DNA of 64,000 nucleotides from Palleronia marisminoris (GTDB lineage: Bacteria; Pseudomonadota; Alphaproteobacteria; Rhodobacterales; Rhodobacteraceae). The position numbers were made by a program, and so were the translations under genes. Positions 25,764 through 35,189 of the stretch are shown here, one piece after another. Location: contig NZ_FWFV01000007.1 of NCBI RefSeq assembly GCF_900172315.1, forward strand, positions 62,001 through 126,000, read 5' to 3'. Positions within the stretch are counted from its first letter, which is position 1, and every line of letters begins with the position of its first letter. The notes beneath the pieces were generated by a model that saw only the letters and a program-made list of their open reading frames with translations, was not told the DNA's origin and made no database searches.

Positions 25764-26459
25764 ATGGAAACGGAAGCACTCGCGGCCGCGTCAGAGCTGG
25801 ATTTTTCCATGCTGGGATTGTTCGCCCGCGCCTCTTTGCTGGTGAAGCTGGTCATGCTGATGCTGATCGCGGCCAGCGTCTGGTCCTGGGCGATCGCGAT
25901 CCGCAAGATGCTGACCTTTCGCAACGTCCGCTCAGAAGCGTCGAGCTTCGATGCGGCGTTCTGGTCGGGCGAGCCGCTTGACGACCTCTACCGCAAGCTC
26001 GGCCCCGAACCGTCGGGCCGCGCCGCCAGCGTCTTTGCCGCCGGCATGGCCGAATGGCAGCGGTCGCACAGAAACGACGGGCGGATGATCCCCGGCGCGC
26101 AGGCGCGGATCGAGCGGTCGATGGACGTCACCATCGCGCGCGAGGCCGACGATCTGGAGCGCGGGTTGCCGATCCTGGCGACCATCGGCTCGGTCGCGCC
26201 GTTCATCGGCCTCTTCGGCACCGTCTGGGGCATCATGACCGCCTTCATCGACATCGCCGAGCAGCAGAACACCAACCTTGCCGTCGTGGCACCCGGCATC
26301 GCCGAGGCGCTGCTGGCCACCGGCCTCGGCCTTCTTGCGGCCATTCCCGCGGTGATCTTCTACAACAAGCTGTCGGCCGATCAGGGCCGGATCGTGGGCG
26401 ACTACGAGGCTTTCGCGGACGAATTCTCGACCATCCTTTCCCGGCAACTGGATAGCTGA
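25764..26459 (+). CDS. tolQ: Tol-Pal system protein TolQ
   Basis: A 231-residue inner membrane protein, stator part of the proton-driven Tol motor with TolR. Three membrane segments are seen: residues about 15-38 (FARASLLVKLVMLMLIAAS), 130-155 (LPILATIGSVAPFIGLFGTVWGIM, containing the conserved proton-channel Thr), and 165-190 (GIAEALLATGLGLLAAIPAVIFY). The start at 25764 (METEALAAA) is chosen because AGCAGGA is upstream; an in-frame ATG at 25740 has no such site. tolR begins one base after its stop. Confidence 0.94.
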   Translation: METEALAAASELDFSMLGLFARASLLVKLVMLMLIAASVWSWAIAIRKMLTFRNVRSEASSFDAAFWSGEPLDDLYRKLGPEPSGRAASVFAAGMAEWQRSHRNDGRMIPGAQARIERSMDVTIAREADDLERGLPILATIGSVAPFIGLFGTVWGIMTAFIDIAEQQNTNLAVVAPGIAEALLATGLGLLAAIPAVIFYNKLSADQGRIVGDYEAFADEFSTILSRQLDS

Positions 26460-26460
26460 C

Positions 26461-26931
26461 ATGGGCGCCGGCGTCATCTCGAAGGAGGCGGGCGGCAGCC
26501 GACGGCGGCGTCGCAGCCGCGTGCGGCCGATGTCGGAAATCAACGTGACGCCCTTCGTGGACGTCATGCTGGTGCTTCTGATCATCTTCATGGTTTCGGC
26601 CCCGCTGCTGACGGTGGGCGTGCCGATCGAACTGCCCGAGACATCGGCCGAGGCGCTGCCGACCGAGCAGGAAGAGCCGCTGACGATCACGCTGACCGCC
26701 GAGGGGCAGGTCCTGCTGATGGACAACGAAACCGAGAGCGGGAACCTCATCGGCCAACTGCGCTCCATCGCGGCCGAGCGCGAAAGCCGCAAGGTGTTCC
26801 TGCGTGCGGATGGTGGCATCCCGTATTCCCGCGTGGCCGAGGTGATGGGGGCGCTGAACTCGGGTGGGTTCAACCAGATCGGCCTTGTGACGGATGCGGG
26901 CGGGCCGCGGCTCGACGGGTCGGACCAGTAG
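26461..26931 (+). CDS. tolR: Tol-Pal system protein TolR
   Basis: A 156-residue ExbD/TolR protein. A basic N-terminus (RRRRRSRVRPMSEINVTPF) precedes the single membrane helix VDVMLVLLIIFMVSAPLL, which carries the proton-carrying Asp. The periplasmic domain follows, with KVFLRADGGIPYSRVAEVMGAL. Together with TolQ it powers TolA. It lies one base after tolQ and 21 bases before tolA. Confidence 0.95.
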   Translation: MGAGVISKEAGGSRRRRRSRVRPMSEINVTPFVDVMLVLLIIFMVSAPLLTVGVPIELPETSAEALPTEQEEPLTITLTAEGQVLLMDNETESGNLIGQLRSIAAERESRKVFLRADGGIPYSRVAEVMGALNSGGFNQIGLVTDAGGPRLDGSDQ

Positions 26932-26952
26932 GCGAGGGGGCCCGTCAGGGGC

Positions 26953-28143
26953 ATGGACACGCCGCTCATCATATCCGGGAGTGCGCATGGTGCGCTGATC
27001 CTCTTTCTCCTTTTCGGGGGGTGGTTCGAGTCCGAGCCGCTGCCGCCCGTGGAGTCGACGGAAGTGACCGTGCTGAGCGAAGAGGAATTCGCGGTGCTGA
27101 CCCGGCCCGAAACTGTCGAAGAGCCCGAGCCGGTACCGATGGAGTCGGCCGAAGAGCCCACGGCGGCGGTGGACCCTGCGGCGCCCGAGGAAGAGTCTCC
27201 GCCCGAAGAGCCGCGCGTGGCCGAACCCGCCGCCGAAGCGGTGCCCGAACCGGAGCCCGAGCCCGAGCCCGAACCAGCGCCCGAACCCGAACCGCAGCCC
27301 GAGCCGGTGGTGGAGCCCATACCGGCCCCCGATCTGGATCCCGCCCCGCGCCCCGAGCGGCCCGACGTGCCGCAGGACGACACCGACACGCCGCAGGCCG
27401 CGCCGCGCGTGGCCGACGAGGTGACGCCCGCGCCGCCGCTGGAGGCCGAGACCGCACCCGAGCAGCAGGAGGCGACGGCCCCCGAGCCGGAGCCCCAGCT
27501 CGAGCCCGTCGAGGAAGAGGCCCCCGCCGCGCCCGAGGAAACCACGACCGAGATCGTGACCGAGGCCGAGGACCCGTCGACCACGCTTGCCGACGCCGCC
27601 CCGTCGCAGACCGCCCGCCCGCGCGGCCGGCCCGAGCAGGTCGTCGCGGTCGAGCCCGAGCCAGAACCGGAACCGGTAGAGCCCGAGCCTGCCCCCCAGA
27701 CCGAGGGGCAGGTGGTCGAGGCGAACTCGGACAACGTGCAGACGGCCGTCGAAGAGACGATCGCCGGGCTGGAGCAGATGGTCGAGGAAGGCGCCGCGCC
27801 GGGGATGCCCGCGGGCCCGCCGATCACGGAAGGCGAGCGGCAGAACTTCATCCTGGCGATACGCCGGTGCTGGAACGTGGATGTCGGCTCGGAGGCGGCG
27901 GATGTGAACGTGACGATCCGCTTCGACATGACGCCGGACGGGATGCCGGTCTCGAGCTCGATCACGCAGCTTTCCGCGACCGGGGGATCCGAGATGGCGC
28001 AGCGGGCGGCCTACGATTCGGGGCGCCGCGCGATCCTGCGCTGCGCCGTCGAGGGCAGCGGATACGATCTGCCGCCCGAGAAATATGCTCAATGGCAACA
28101 AGTCGAAGTGACTTTCAATCCCGCCGAGATGCGGGTCAGGTGA
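26953..28143 (+). CDS. tolA: Tol-Pal system protein TolA (Pro/Glu-rich)
   Basis: A 396-residue protein that spans the periplasm and links the TolQR motor to Pal and TolB. It has an N-terminal membrane helix ([21 protein letters not shown]), a very long Pro-Glu-rich central region (about residues 55-260) instead of the Ala-Lys helical domain known in E. coli, and a C-terminal domain from about residue 290 ([15 protein letters not shown]), which matches the TolA/TonB C-terminal pattern. The start at 26953 gives the short MDTPL leader before the helix. The central region is encoded by repeated CCCGAG/CCCGAA codons. Confidence 0.88.
   Translation: MDTPLIISGSAHGALILFLLFGGWFESEPLPPVESTEVTVLSEEEFAVLTRPETVEEPEPVPMESAEEPTAAVDPAAPEEESPPEEPRVAEPAAEAVPEPEPEPEPEPAPEPEPQPEPVVEPIPAPDLDPAPRPERPDVPQDDTDTPQAAPRVADEVTPAPPLEAETAPEQQEATAPEPEPQLEPVEEEAPAAPEETTTEIVTEAEDPSTTLADAAPSQTARPRGRPEQVVAVEPEPEPEPVEPEPAPQTEGQVVEANSDNVQTAVEETIAGLEQMVEEGAAPGMPAGPPITEGERQNFILAIRRCWNVDVGSEAADVNVTIRFDMTPDGMPVSSSITQLSATGGSEMAQRAAYDSGRRAILRCAVEGSGYDLPPEKYAQWQQVEVTFNPAEMRVR
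27120..27320 (+). repeat. Pro-Glu codon repeat tract within tolA
   Basis: Runs of CCCGAG, CCCGAA and CCGGAG encode alternating Pro-Glu residues, densest at 27244-27320. Similar but looser tracts recur to about 27700. Low-complexity DNA of this kind is prone to length change. Confidence 0.7.
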
Positions 28144-28189
28144 GGCAGGGATGCCGGACCGGAACGGACAGACGAGGGGGAACATACCC

Positions 28190-29515
28190 ATGAAACTGAT
28201 GACGACGCTTTTCGCGGCGGCGCTGGCGATCCTGCCCGTGGCACATGGCGCACAGGCGCAGGACGGACCGCTGAGGATCGAGATCACCGAGGGGGTGGTC
28301 GAACCGCTGCCCTTCGCGATCCCGACCTTCATCGCCGAAACGCCCGAGGCGCAGCAATGGGCCGACCGCATCACGCAGGTCATCGCCGACGACCTGACGG
28401 GCACGGGGCTGTTCCGCCGGATCTCGCAAGACGCTTTCGTCAGCCAGCTGACCGAGTTCACGCCGTCGGTCACCTATGCGAACTGGCAGGCGATCAACGC
28501 GCAGGCGCTGATCACCGGTGCCGTCAGCACCGGCGCGGATGGGTCGCTGTCGGTGAAGTTCCGGCTGTTCGACGTCTTCTCCGAGGCGCCGCTGGGCGAG
28601 GGGCTTCAGCTTCAGGGCAACGAAAGCAATTGGCGCCGCCTGGCGCACCGGGTGGCCGACGCGGTCTACAGCCGAATCACGGGCGAGTCGGGCTATTTCG
28701 ACAGCCGCGTGGTCTTCGTGTCCGAGCAGGGGCCGAAGGACGACCGCCAGAAGCGTCTTGCCGTCATGGATTACGACGGCGCGAACGTGCAGTACCTGAC
28801 CGACGGCGGCTCGCTGGTGCTCGCGCCGCGCTTCTCGCCGCAGGGCGACCGGGTGCTCTACACCAGCTACGAAAGCGGCTTCCCGCAGATCTACGAGATG
28901 AACGTGGGGTCGGTCAGCCGATCGGCGCTGCAGGTTCCGGCGGAGTCGATGACCTTTTCGCCCCGCTATGCGCCGGACGGCAGCACGGTGATCTTCTCGG
29001 CCTCGACCGGGGGGAACACGGACCTCTACCGCGTGCGCCCCGGCGGCGCGCCTGAGCGGCTGACGAACGCCCCCTCGATCGAGACGGCGCCCTCGTTCAG
29101 CCCCGATGGCAGCCAGATCGTCTTTGAAAGCGACCGCTCGGGCACCCCGCAGCTTTACATCATGCCGGCGAATGGTGGCGAGGCGCAGCGGATCAGCTTT
29201 GGCGCGGGCCGCTACGGCACGCCCGTCTGGTCCCCGCGCGGCGACCTGATCGCCTTCACCAAGCAGAACGAGGGCCGGTTCCATATCGGCGTGATGCGCA
29301 CCGATGGCAGCGAAGAGCGCCTGCTGACGGCGAGCTTCCTCGACGAGGGCCCGACCTGGGCGCCCAATGGCCGGGTGCTGATGTTCACGCGCGAGACGTC
29401 CGGTGCGGGGGGTGCCTCGGCGCTCTATTCCGTGGACGTGTCGGGGCGGAACCTGCGCCGGATCGAGACGCCGGCGGGCGCGTCGGACCCGGCGTGGTCG
29501 CCGCTGTTGCCCTGA
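28190..29515 (+). CDS. tolB: Tol-Pal system protein TolB
   Basis: A 441-residue periplasmic beta-propeller protein. A signal peptide ([20 protein letters not shown]) is followed by an N-terminal alpha/beta domain to about residue 170, then repeated propeller blades with the PD40 pattern: [63 protein letters not shown] and [11 protein letters not shown]. The start at 28190 (MKLMTTLF) is chosen for the signal peptide; GAGGGGGA lies upstream. It binds Pal and TolA. Confidence 0.95.
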   Translation: MKLMTTLFAAALAILPVAHGAQAQDGPLRIEITEGVVEPLPFAIPTFIAETPEAQQWADRITQVIADDLTGTGLFRRISQDAFVSQLTEFTPSVTYANWQAINAQALITGAVSTGADGSLSVKFRLFDVFSEAPLGEGLQLQGNESNWRRLAHRVADAVYSRITGESGYFDSRVVFVSEQGPKDDRQKRLAVMDYDGANVQYLTDGGSLVLAPRFSPQGDRVLYTSYESGFPQIYEMNVGSVSRSALQVPAESMTFSPRYAPDGSTVIFSASTGGNTDLYRVRPGGAPERLTNAPSIETAPSFSPDGSQIVFESDRSGTPQLYIMPANGGEAQRISFGAGRYGTPVWSPRGDLIAFTKQNEGRFHIGVMRTDGSEERLLTASFLDEGPTWAPNGRVLMFTRETSGAGGASALYSVDVSGRNLRRIETPAGASDPAWSPLLP

Positions 29516-29576
29516 GCCGTTAACAGCGCTGCAAAACGGTGCTAGGGAACATGAAACATAACGAGGGAGCGCATTG

Positions 29577-30110
29577 ATGCGTATGATGGGAAAGCTGGGA
29601 CTGGTTCTGTGCATGGTCGGATTGGCCGCGTGTTCGAACCCCGACCGCTTCGCGGGCGGTGCCGGCATGGGCGTCGATGGTGGCGCCGGGGCCGGTCTTC
29701 CGGGTGCGGGCGGCGTGACGCAAGGGGCGCTTGACCCGTCCTCGCCGGCCTATTTCAACGAGACCGTCGGCGACCGCGTCCTGTTCGCCGTCGACACCTC
29801 GACCCTGTCCGACAGCGCCCGCCAGACGCTGATCGGCCAGGCCCGCTGGCTGACGCAGAACCCGTCCTACACCGCCATCATCGAAGGCCACGCCGACGAG
29901 CAGGGCACGCGTGAATACAACCTCGCCCTCGGCGCGCGCCGCGCCGAATCCGCGCGGGCGTTCCTGGTCAGCCAGGGCATCTCGGCCAACCGCCTGCGCA
30001 CCGTGACCTACGGCAAGGAGCGGCCGCTCGAGGTGTGCTCGTCCGAGGATTGCTACGCCAAGAACCGCCGCGCCGTGACCGTGATCGCGGCCGGCGGGCT
30101 GACGAGCTGA
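29577..30110 (+). CDS. pal: Peptidoglycan-associated lipoprotein Pal
   Basis: A 177-residue outer-membrane lipoprotein. The lipobox is GLAAC with Cys near residue 20. A flexible Gly/Ala-rich linker leads to an OmpA-like domain (FAVDTSTLSDSARQTL, IIEGHADEQGTREYNLALGARRAESA) that binds diaminopimelate of peptidoglycan. The ATG at 29577 is favoured: GAGGGA is nine bases upstream. A TTG immediately before it is in frame and probably not used. Ends four bases before cpoB. Confidence 0.95.
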   Translation: MRMMGKLGLVLCMVGLAACSNPDRFAGGAGMGVDGGAGAGLPGAGGVTQGALDPSSPAYFNETVGDRVLFAVDTSTLSDSARQTLIGQARWLTQNPSYTAIIEGHADEQGTREYNLALGARRAESARAFLVSQGISANRLRTVTYGKERPLEVCSSEDCYAKNRRAVTVIAAGGLTS

Positions 30111-30114
30111 TCCC

Positions 30115-30921
30115 ATGCTGCGTGCGCTGATCCTCTCGGCCGCTCTGATCCCCGGCGCCGCCATGGCGCAGGACGCTCAGACGCTTGCCGACCTCAAGCA
30201 GCAGATCTCGGTACTGTTCACCGAGGTCCAATCCCTCAAGCGCGAGCTGTCCACCACGGGGGCGCCCAACCTCAACCTCGAGGGGACCGGCGCGCTCGAA
30301 CGGATCGACGCGATGGAGGCTGAACTGCGGCGCCTGACCGGCCGCACCGAAGAGATCGAGAACCGGATCGACCGGGTGGTGTCCGATGGCACCAACCGGA
30401 TCGGCGACCTGCGCTTCCGGCTCTGCGAGATCGAGGAGGGCTGCGATTTCGCGTCCCTTGGCGAGACCCCGCCCCTTGGCGGCGACGCCCCCGCCACGCC
30501 CGCACCGGCCGAGCCGGTGACGGACGGCGCGCAGATGGCCATCGGTGAACAGGCGGCGTTCGACCGGGCGAAGGAGGCCCTCGACTCCGGTAGCTTTCGC
30601 AGCGCCGCAGACCAGTTTGAGACCTTTACCCAGAACTACACGGGCGGCCCGCTGACCGGTGAGGCGCACTTCCTGCGTGGTCGCGCGCTGAGCGAGCTGG
30701 GCGACAACGCCGGCGCGGCGCGGGCGTATCTCGAGTCGTTCTCGGGCCAGCCGGAAGGCGCGCGCGCGGCCGAGGCGCTGCTGCAACTGGGGCTGAAGCT
30801 CGACGAGCTGGGGCAGCGGGCCGATGCCTGCGCGACCCTTGGCGAAGTGCCCGAGCGTTTCCCCGGAAGCACGGCAGCGGCGGAGGCGACGGCCGCCAGG
30901 TCTCGGCTCGCCTGTTCGTGA
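30115..30921 (+). CDS. cpoB: Cell division coordinator CpoB (YbgF)
   Basis: A 268-residue periplasmic protein. After a signal peptide (MLRALILSAALIPGAAMAQ) there is a coiled-coil region of about 80 residues (TLADLKQQISVLFTEVQSLKREL and ELRRLTGRTEEIENRIDRVV) and a Pro/Ala linker, then TPR-like repeats (AKEALDSGSFRSAADQFETF, GEAHFLRGRALSELGDNAGAA, AEALLQLGLKLDELGQ). This layout is that of CpoB, which couples Tol to peptidoglycan synthesis. The last four bases overlap the tilS start (GTGA). Confidence 0.9.
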   Translation: MLRALILSAALIPGAAMAQDAQTLADLKQQISVLFTEVQSLKRELSTTGAPNLNLEGTGALERIDAMEAELRRLTGRTEEIENRIDRVVSDGTNRIGDLRFRLCEIEEGCDFASLGETPPLGGDAPATPAPAEPVTDGAQMAIGEQAAFDRAKEALDSGSFRSAADQFETFTQNYTGGPLTGEAHFLRGRALSELGDNAGAARAYLESFSGQPEGARAAEALLQLGLKLDELGQRADACATLGEVPERFPGSTAAAEATAARSRLACS

Positions 30922-32135
30922 CACCCGCCAGCGCGGTTGCGGCCGCGCTGGACAGCACCCCCGGCCTCGTCGGGGTTGCGGTGTCCGGGGGCGGCGACAG
31001 CATGGCGTTGCTGGTTGCCTCGATCGAGGCCGGGGCTGATTTGCGGGTCGCCACGGTCGACCACGGACTGCGCCCCGAAAGCGCGGCCGAAGCGGCAGAG
31101 GTCGCCCGGTTCTGCGCGGCACGAGGGGTAGGGCACGAGACGCTGGCTTGGCGCTGGGACGGGGCGGGGAACCTGCCGGCGATGGCGCGGCAGGGCCGGC
31201 TGAACGCACTCGCCGCCTGGGCCGAAGCGCAAGGTCTGTCGGCAGTCCTTCTGGGGCATACGCAGGATGACGTGGCCGAGACCTTCCTGATGCGCCTGTC
31301 GCGACGGGCCGGGGTGGACGGGCTATCGGCCATGGAACCCGCGTTCCGGCACGGCGGCGTGACCTTCCTCCGGCCACTACTGGACCAATCCCGTGCCGGT
31401 CTGAGGGACTTCCTGCGGGATAGGGGCATCGCATGGATCGACGACCCCACCAATGACGACCGCGCGTTCGAGCGCACCCGCGCCCGGCAGGCGCTGGCCG
31501 CGCTGGGGCCCCTGGGGATCGACGCCGGTTGCTTGTCAGATGTCGCGGCGCAGATGGGCGAGGCGCGAGCGGCGCTGGACGCGGGCCTCCTGGAGCTCGT
31601 CAACCGGACGGTGCGGCAGGTGCGCGGGGATCTGCTGGTCTCGGCCGCCGCCTTCGACGCCCCGCAAGAGCTGGTCAGGCGGCTTCACGCGGCGGCATTC
31701 CGATGGATGGGTCGGCTGCCGTATCCACCGCGCCGTGCCGATCTGGCGCGTGTCATGACGGCTGCCCGGGCGGGGCGTCCGGCGACTCTGGCCGGAGTGC
31801 ACCTGCTTCCCCAGCCCGAGGGGGCGCTTCTGACCCGCGAATTCTCCGCCGTCCAAGGCGTTGTGACAGCGACCACGGCTCTCTGGGACGGACGCTGGCG
31901 CCTCGACGGTCCGCACGCGGCGGGGTTGACCGTGAGGGCGCTCGGGTCCGAGGGGCTTGCGGCCTGTCCGGACTGGCGCGCGACGGGGCGTCCGCGGGCT
32001 GCCCTGCTGTCCACGCCGGGGGTCTGGGCCGGCACCGAGCTGGTCGCCGCACCCGAGGCGGGGCTCGGCAATGGTTGGGTGGTTGACGTAGCGGTATTCC
32101 GCGACCAAATGGCCTCACTCTCACGAGGCAATTGA
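30918..32135 (+). CDS. tilS: tRNA(Ile)-lysidine synthetase TilS
   Basis: A 405-residue ATP-dependent enzyme that converts the wobble cytidine of tRNA-Ile(CAU) to lysidine. The PP-loop motif is SGGGDSMAL near residue 24. LGHTQDDVAETFLMRLSRRAGVDGLSAM is the family signature. The C-terminal domain is more variable, as usual. The start is GTG at 30918 within GTGA, four bases of overlap with cpoB; no ATG is near. It ends 84 bases before ftsH, and a putative promoter for ftsH overlaps its stop. Confidence 0.92.
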   Translation: MTPASAVAAALDSTPGLVGVAVSGGGDSMALLVASIEAGADLRVATVDHGLRPESAAEAAEVARFCAARGVGHETLAWRWDGAGNLPAMARQGRLNALAAWAEAQGLSAVLLGHTQDDVAETFLMRLSRRAGVDGLSAMEPAFRHGGVTFLRPLLDQSRAGLRDFLRDRGIAWIDDPTNDDRAFERTRARQALAALGPLGIDAGCLSDVAAQMGEARAALDAGLLELVNRTVRQVRGDLLVSAAAFDAPQELVRRLHAAAFRWMGRLPYPPRRADLARVMTAARAGRPATLAGVHLLPQPEGALLTREFSAVQGVVTATTALWDGRWRLDGPHAAGLTVRALGSEGLAACPDWRATGRPRAALLSTPGVWAGTELVAAPEAGLGNGWVVDVAVFRDQMASLSRGN

Positions 32136-32158
32136 ATCACTGGGCGCAATGTCTATTT
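32132..32158 (+). promoter_or_regulatory. Putative heat-shock (RpoH-type) promoter of ftsH
   Basis: TTG at 32132-32134 is followed, after 18 bases, by CTATTT at 32153-32158, which fits the loose TTG-N17/18-CTATNT form of alphaproteobacterial RpoH promoters. It overlaps the tilS stop codon and would place the transcript start about 55 bases before the ftsH start. This is a pattern match only. Confidence 0.4.
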
Positions 32159-32208
32159 AGTGCCTCAGCCTAGGGTGCCGGATCCGGCGGCCCTGCAAGT
32201 CCCACCTC

Positions 32209-32219
32209 AGGAGGTATTC

Positions 32220-32222
<3 letters not shown>
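32209..32222 (+). promoter_or_regulatory. Strong Shine-Dalgarno that fixes a TTG start for ftsH
   Basis: AGGAGGT at 32209-32215 lies five bases before TTG at 32220-32222. ACCT at 32204-32207 can pair with AGGT at 32212-32215, so part of the site may be masked in a small hairpin. Confidence 0.7.
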
Positions 32223-34133
<1,911 letters not shown>

Positions 34134-34140
34134 ATATCGA

Positions 34141-34168
34141 AGGGCCGCGCAAGCGGCCCTTTACTTTT
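34141..34168 (+). terminator. Rho-independent terminator of ftsH
   Basis: AGGGCCGC (34141-34148) and GCGGCCCT (34153-34160) form a perfect eight-base stem with a GCAA tetraloop. TTACTTTT follows. It lies eight bases after the ftsH stop. Confidence 0.88.
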
Positions 34169-34293
34169 GCAAGGCCGGTGCAGGATACGCGCTCTTCCAC
34201 GAATTCCGCCCTTCCTGTTCGCGATAACGGATTGGTGAGGGAACCGGGCGAGACTCCGCTTCATTGAGCAGTCAAACGCAATGGAGTCTTGAC

Positions 34294-34368
34294 ATGACGA
34301 GTGCAATCGTTGCCATCCACGCCGGCCTGCTGACGGGAATCGCCTTGGCCGCCTTGGTCCTTATCTGA
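34294..34368 (+). CDS. Candidate 24-residue membrane peptide
   Basis: A short frame of 24 codons, ATG at 34294 to TGA at 34366-34368. It is preceded by GGAG at 34283-34286 (seven-base spacing) and followed by a strong terminator hairpin at 34398-34426. The peptide starts MTSAIVAIHAG and ends ALAALVLI; it is almost wholly hydrophobic, long enough for a single membrane helix. It stands alone between the ftsH terminator and pdeM, so it would need its own promoter, which I could not identify with certainty. The tight packing of ribosome site, frame and terminator makes chance less likely, but conservation is untested. Confidence 0.45.
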   Translation: MTSAIVAIHAGLLTGIALAALVLI

Positions 34369-34397
34369 TAACCCACGCGCCAGTCGCAGTCAGAAGC

Positions 34398-34426
34398 AAC
34401 GCCGCCTGCACCTGCAGCGCGGCGTT
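34398..34426 (+). terminator. Hairpin terminator after the small ORF
   Basis: AACGCCGC (34398-34405) pairs with GCGGCGTT (34419-34426), and inside this CTGCA and TGCAG pair around CC. TCTCATTT follows. It shows that a transcript ends in this otherwise gene-free stretch. Confidence 0.75.
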
Positions 34427-34439
34427 TCTCATTTCCGGA

Positions 34440-35111
34440 TCATGCACGCGCCCGCTGCGGAACGGGGACGGCGCAAGGCTGGCGGCCGGTGAGGATCGCG
34501 CACGCCCCCGGCGCCAAGAGCGACGCCAGCGCCGGCGACGTCCAATCTAAGCCGCCGGTATAGGTCCCATAGGCCGGCAAGATCGCGTGACGCCCGTCAT
34601 GCAGGCAGCAGGGGCGCGAGACCATCTTGCCGCCAAGCGCAAGGCGCGCCTTCGGATGATAATGCCCGCTGATCTCGCCCTGTTCAGGGGTCGCGATGTG
34701 GCGGAACGTGAGGGGGCCGGCCAGAAGCTCGGATTTGGCGGTTCCGCCCAGATCGACGGGCGCCGGATCGTGGTTGCCCGCGATCCAGACCCATTCGCGC
34801 CCGGCCTGCATTCGCGAAATCCACAGCGTTTCGGCATCGCCCAGCCCCTCGCGGGCCGCGTCGTCGTCGAAGCTGTCGCCAAGGCAGATCACGCGCGCGG
34901 GCTTCGTCGCCAGCACGTCCGAGTCGAGCCGGGCGAGCGTATCGCGCGTCTCGTAGGGGGGAAGCATCTGGCCGGAGCGGCGGGCGACACGTTCGGACTT
35001 GCACAGGTGCAGGTCCGAGACGACCAGCGTCGCCTCTGCCGGCCACCAGAGGGCGCCCGTCGACAGGATACGCAGCGTTTCGCCGGATAGCTGGAAATCG
35101 CAGAAGTTCAT
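34440..35111 (-). CDS. pdeM: Ligase-associated DNA damage response metallophosphoesterase PdeM
   Basis: A 223-residue calcineurin-like phosphoesterase. The metal-binding motifs occur in order: SDLHLCKSERVARRSG, LGDSFDDD, GNHDP, and GHYHPKARL. The name follows the PdeM family, which is usually encoded with an Lhr-type helicase, an ATP-dependent ligase and an exonuclease. Here only the helicase is adjacent (78 bases upstream in the same direction). The start at 35111 (MNFCDFQLSG) matches the family N-terminus; an in-frame ATG at 35129 is possible. Confidence 0.87.
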   Translation of the reverse strand: MNFCDFQLSGETLRILSTGALWWPAEATLVVSDLHLCKSERVARRSGQMLPPYETRDTLARLDSDVLATKPARVICLGDSFDDDAAREGLGDAETLWISRMQAGREWVWIAGNHDPAPVDLGGTAKSELLAGPLTFRHIATPEQGEISGHYHPKARLALGGKMVSRPCCLHDGRHAILPAYGTYTGGLDWTSPALASLLAPGACAILTGRQPCAVPVPQRARA

Positions 35112-35189
35112 GTTGCGTTCTATAGGCATCCCGATCCCCGTCGCAAGGCGGACCGAGCGGATAACCGGTCGCCGGAACCGGAGCAAGGG

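Noticed and set aside
27120-27700. CRISPR-like repeats in the tolA region
   Set aside because: The repeats are in-frame Pro-Glu codons of variable spacing without unique spacers.
25932-28473. Long minus-strand Ser/Gly-rich frames opposite tolQ, tolR and tolA
   Set aside because: They are the complement of the Pro-Glu codon tracts of tolA and of TolQR; the 'Ser-Gly-rich protein' is an artefact.
32160-32219. GTG at 32160 as the ftsH start
   Set aside because: It adds 20 residues before the first membrane helix and has no ribosome site, whereas TTG at 32220 follows a perfect Shine-Dalgarno.
34289-34294. TTGACA just before the small ORF as a -35 box
   Set aside because: It overlaps the start codon of the ORF, and no -10 element stands at the right distance for a downstream gene.
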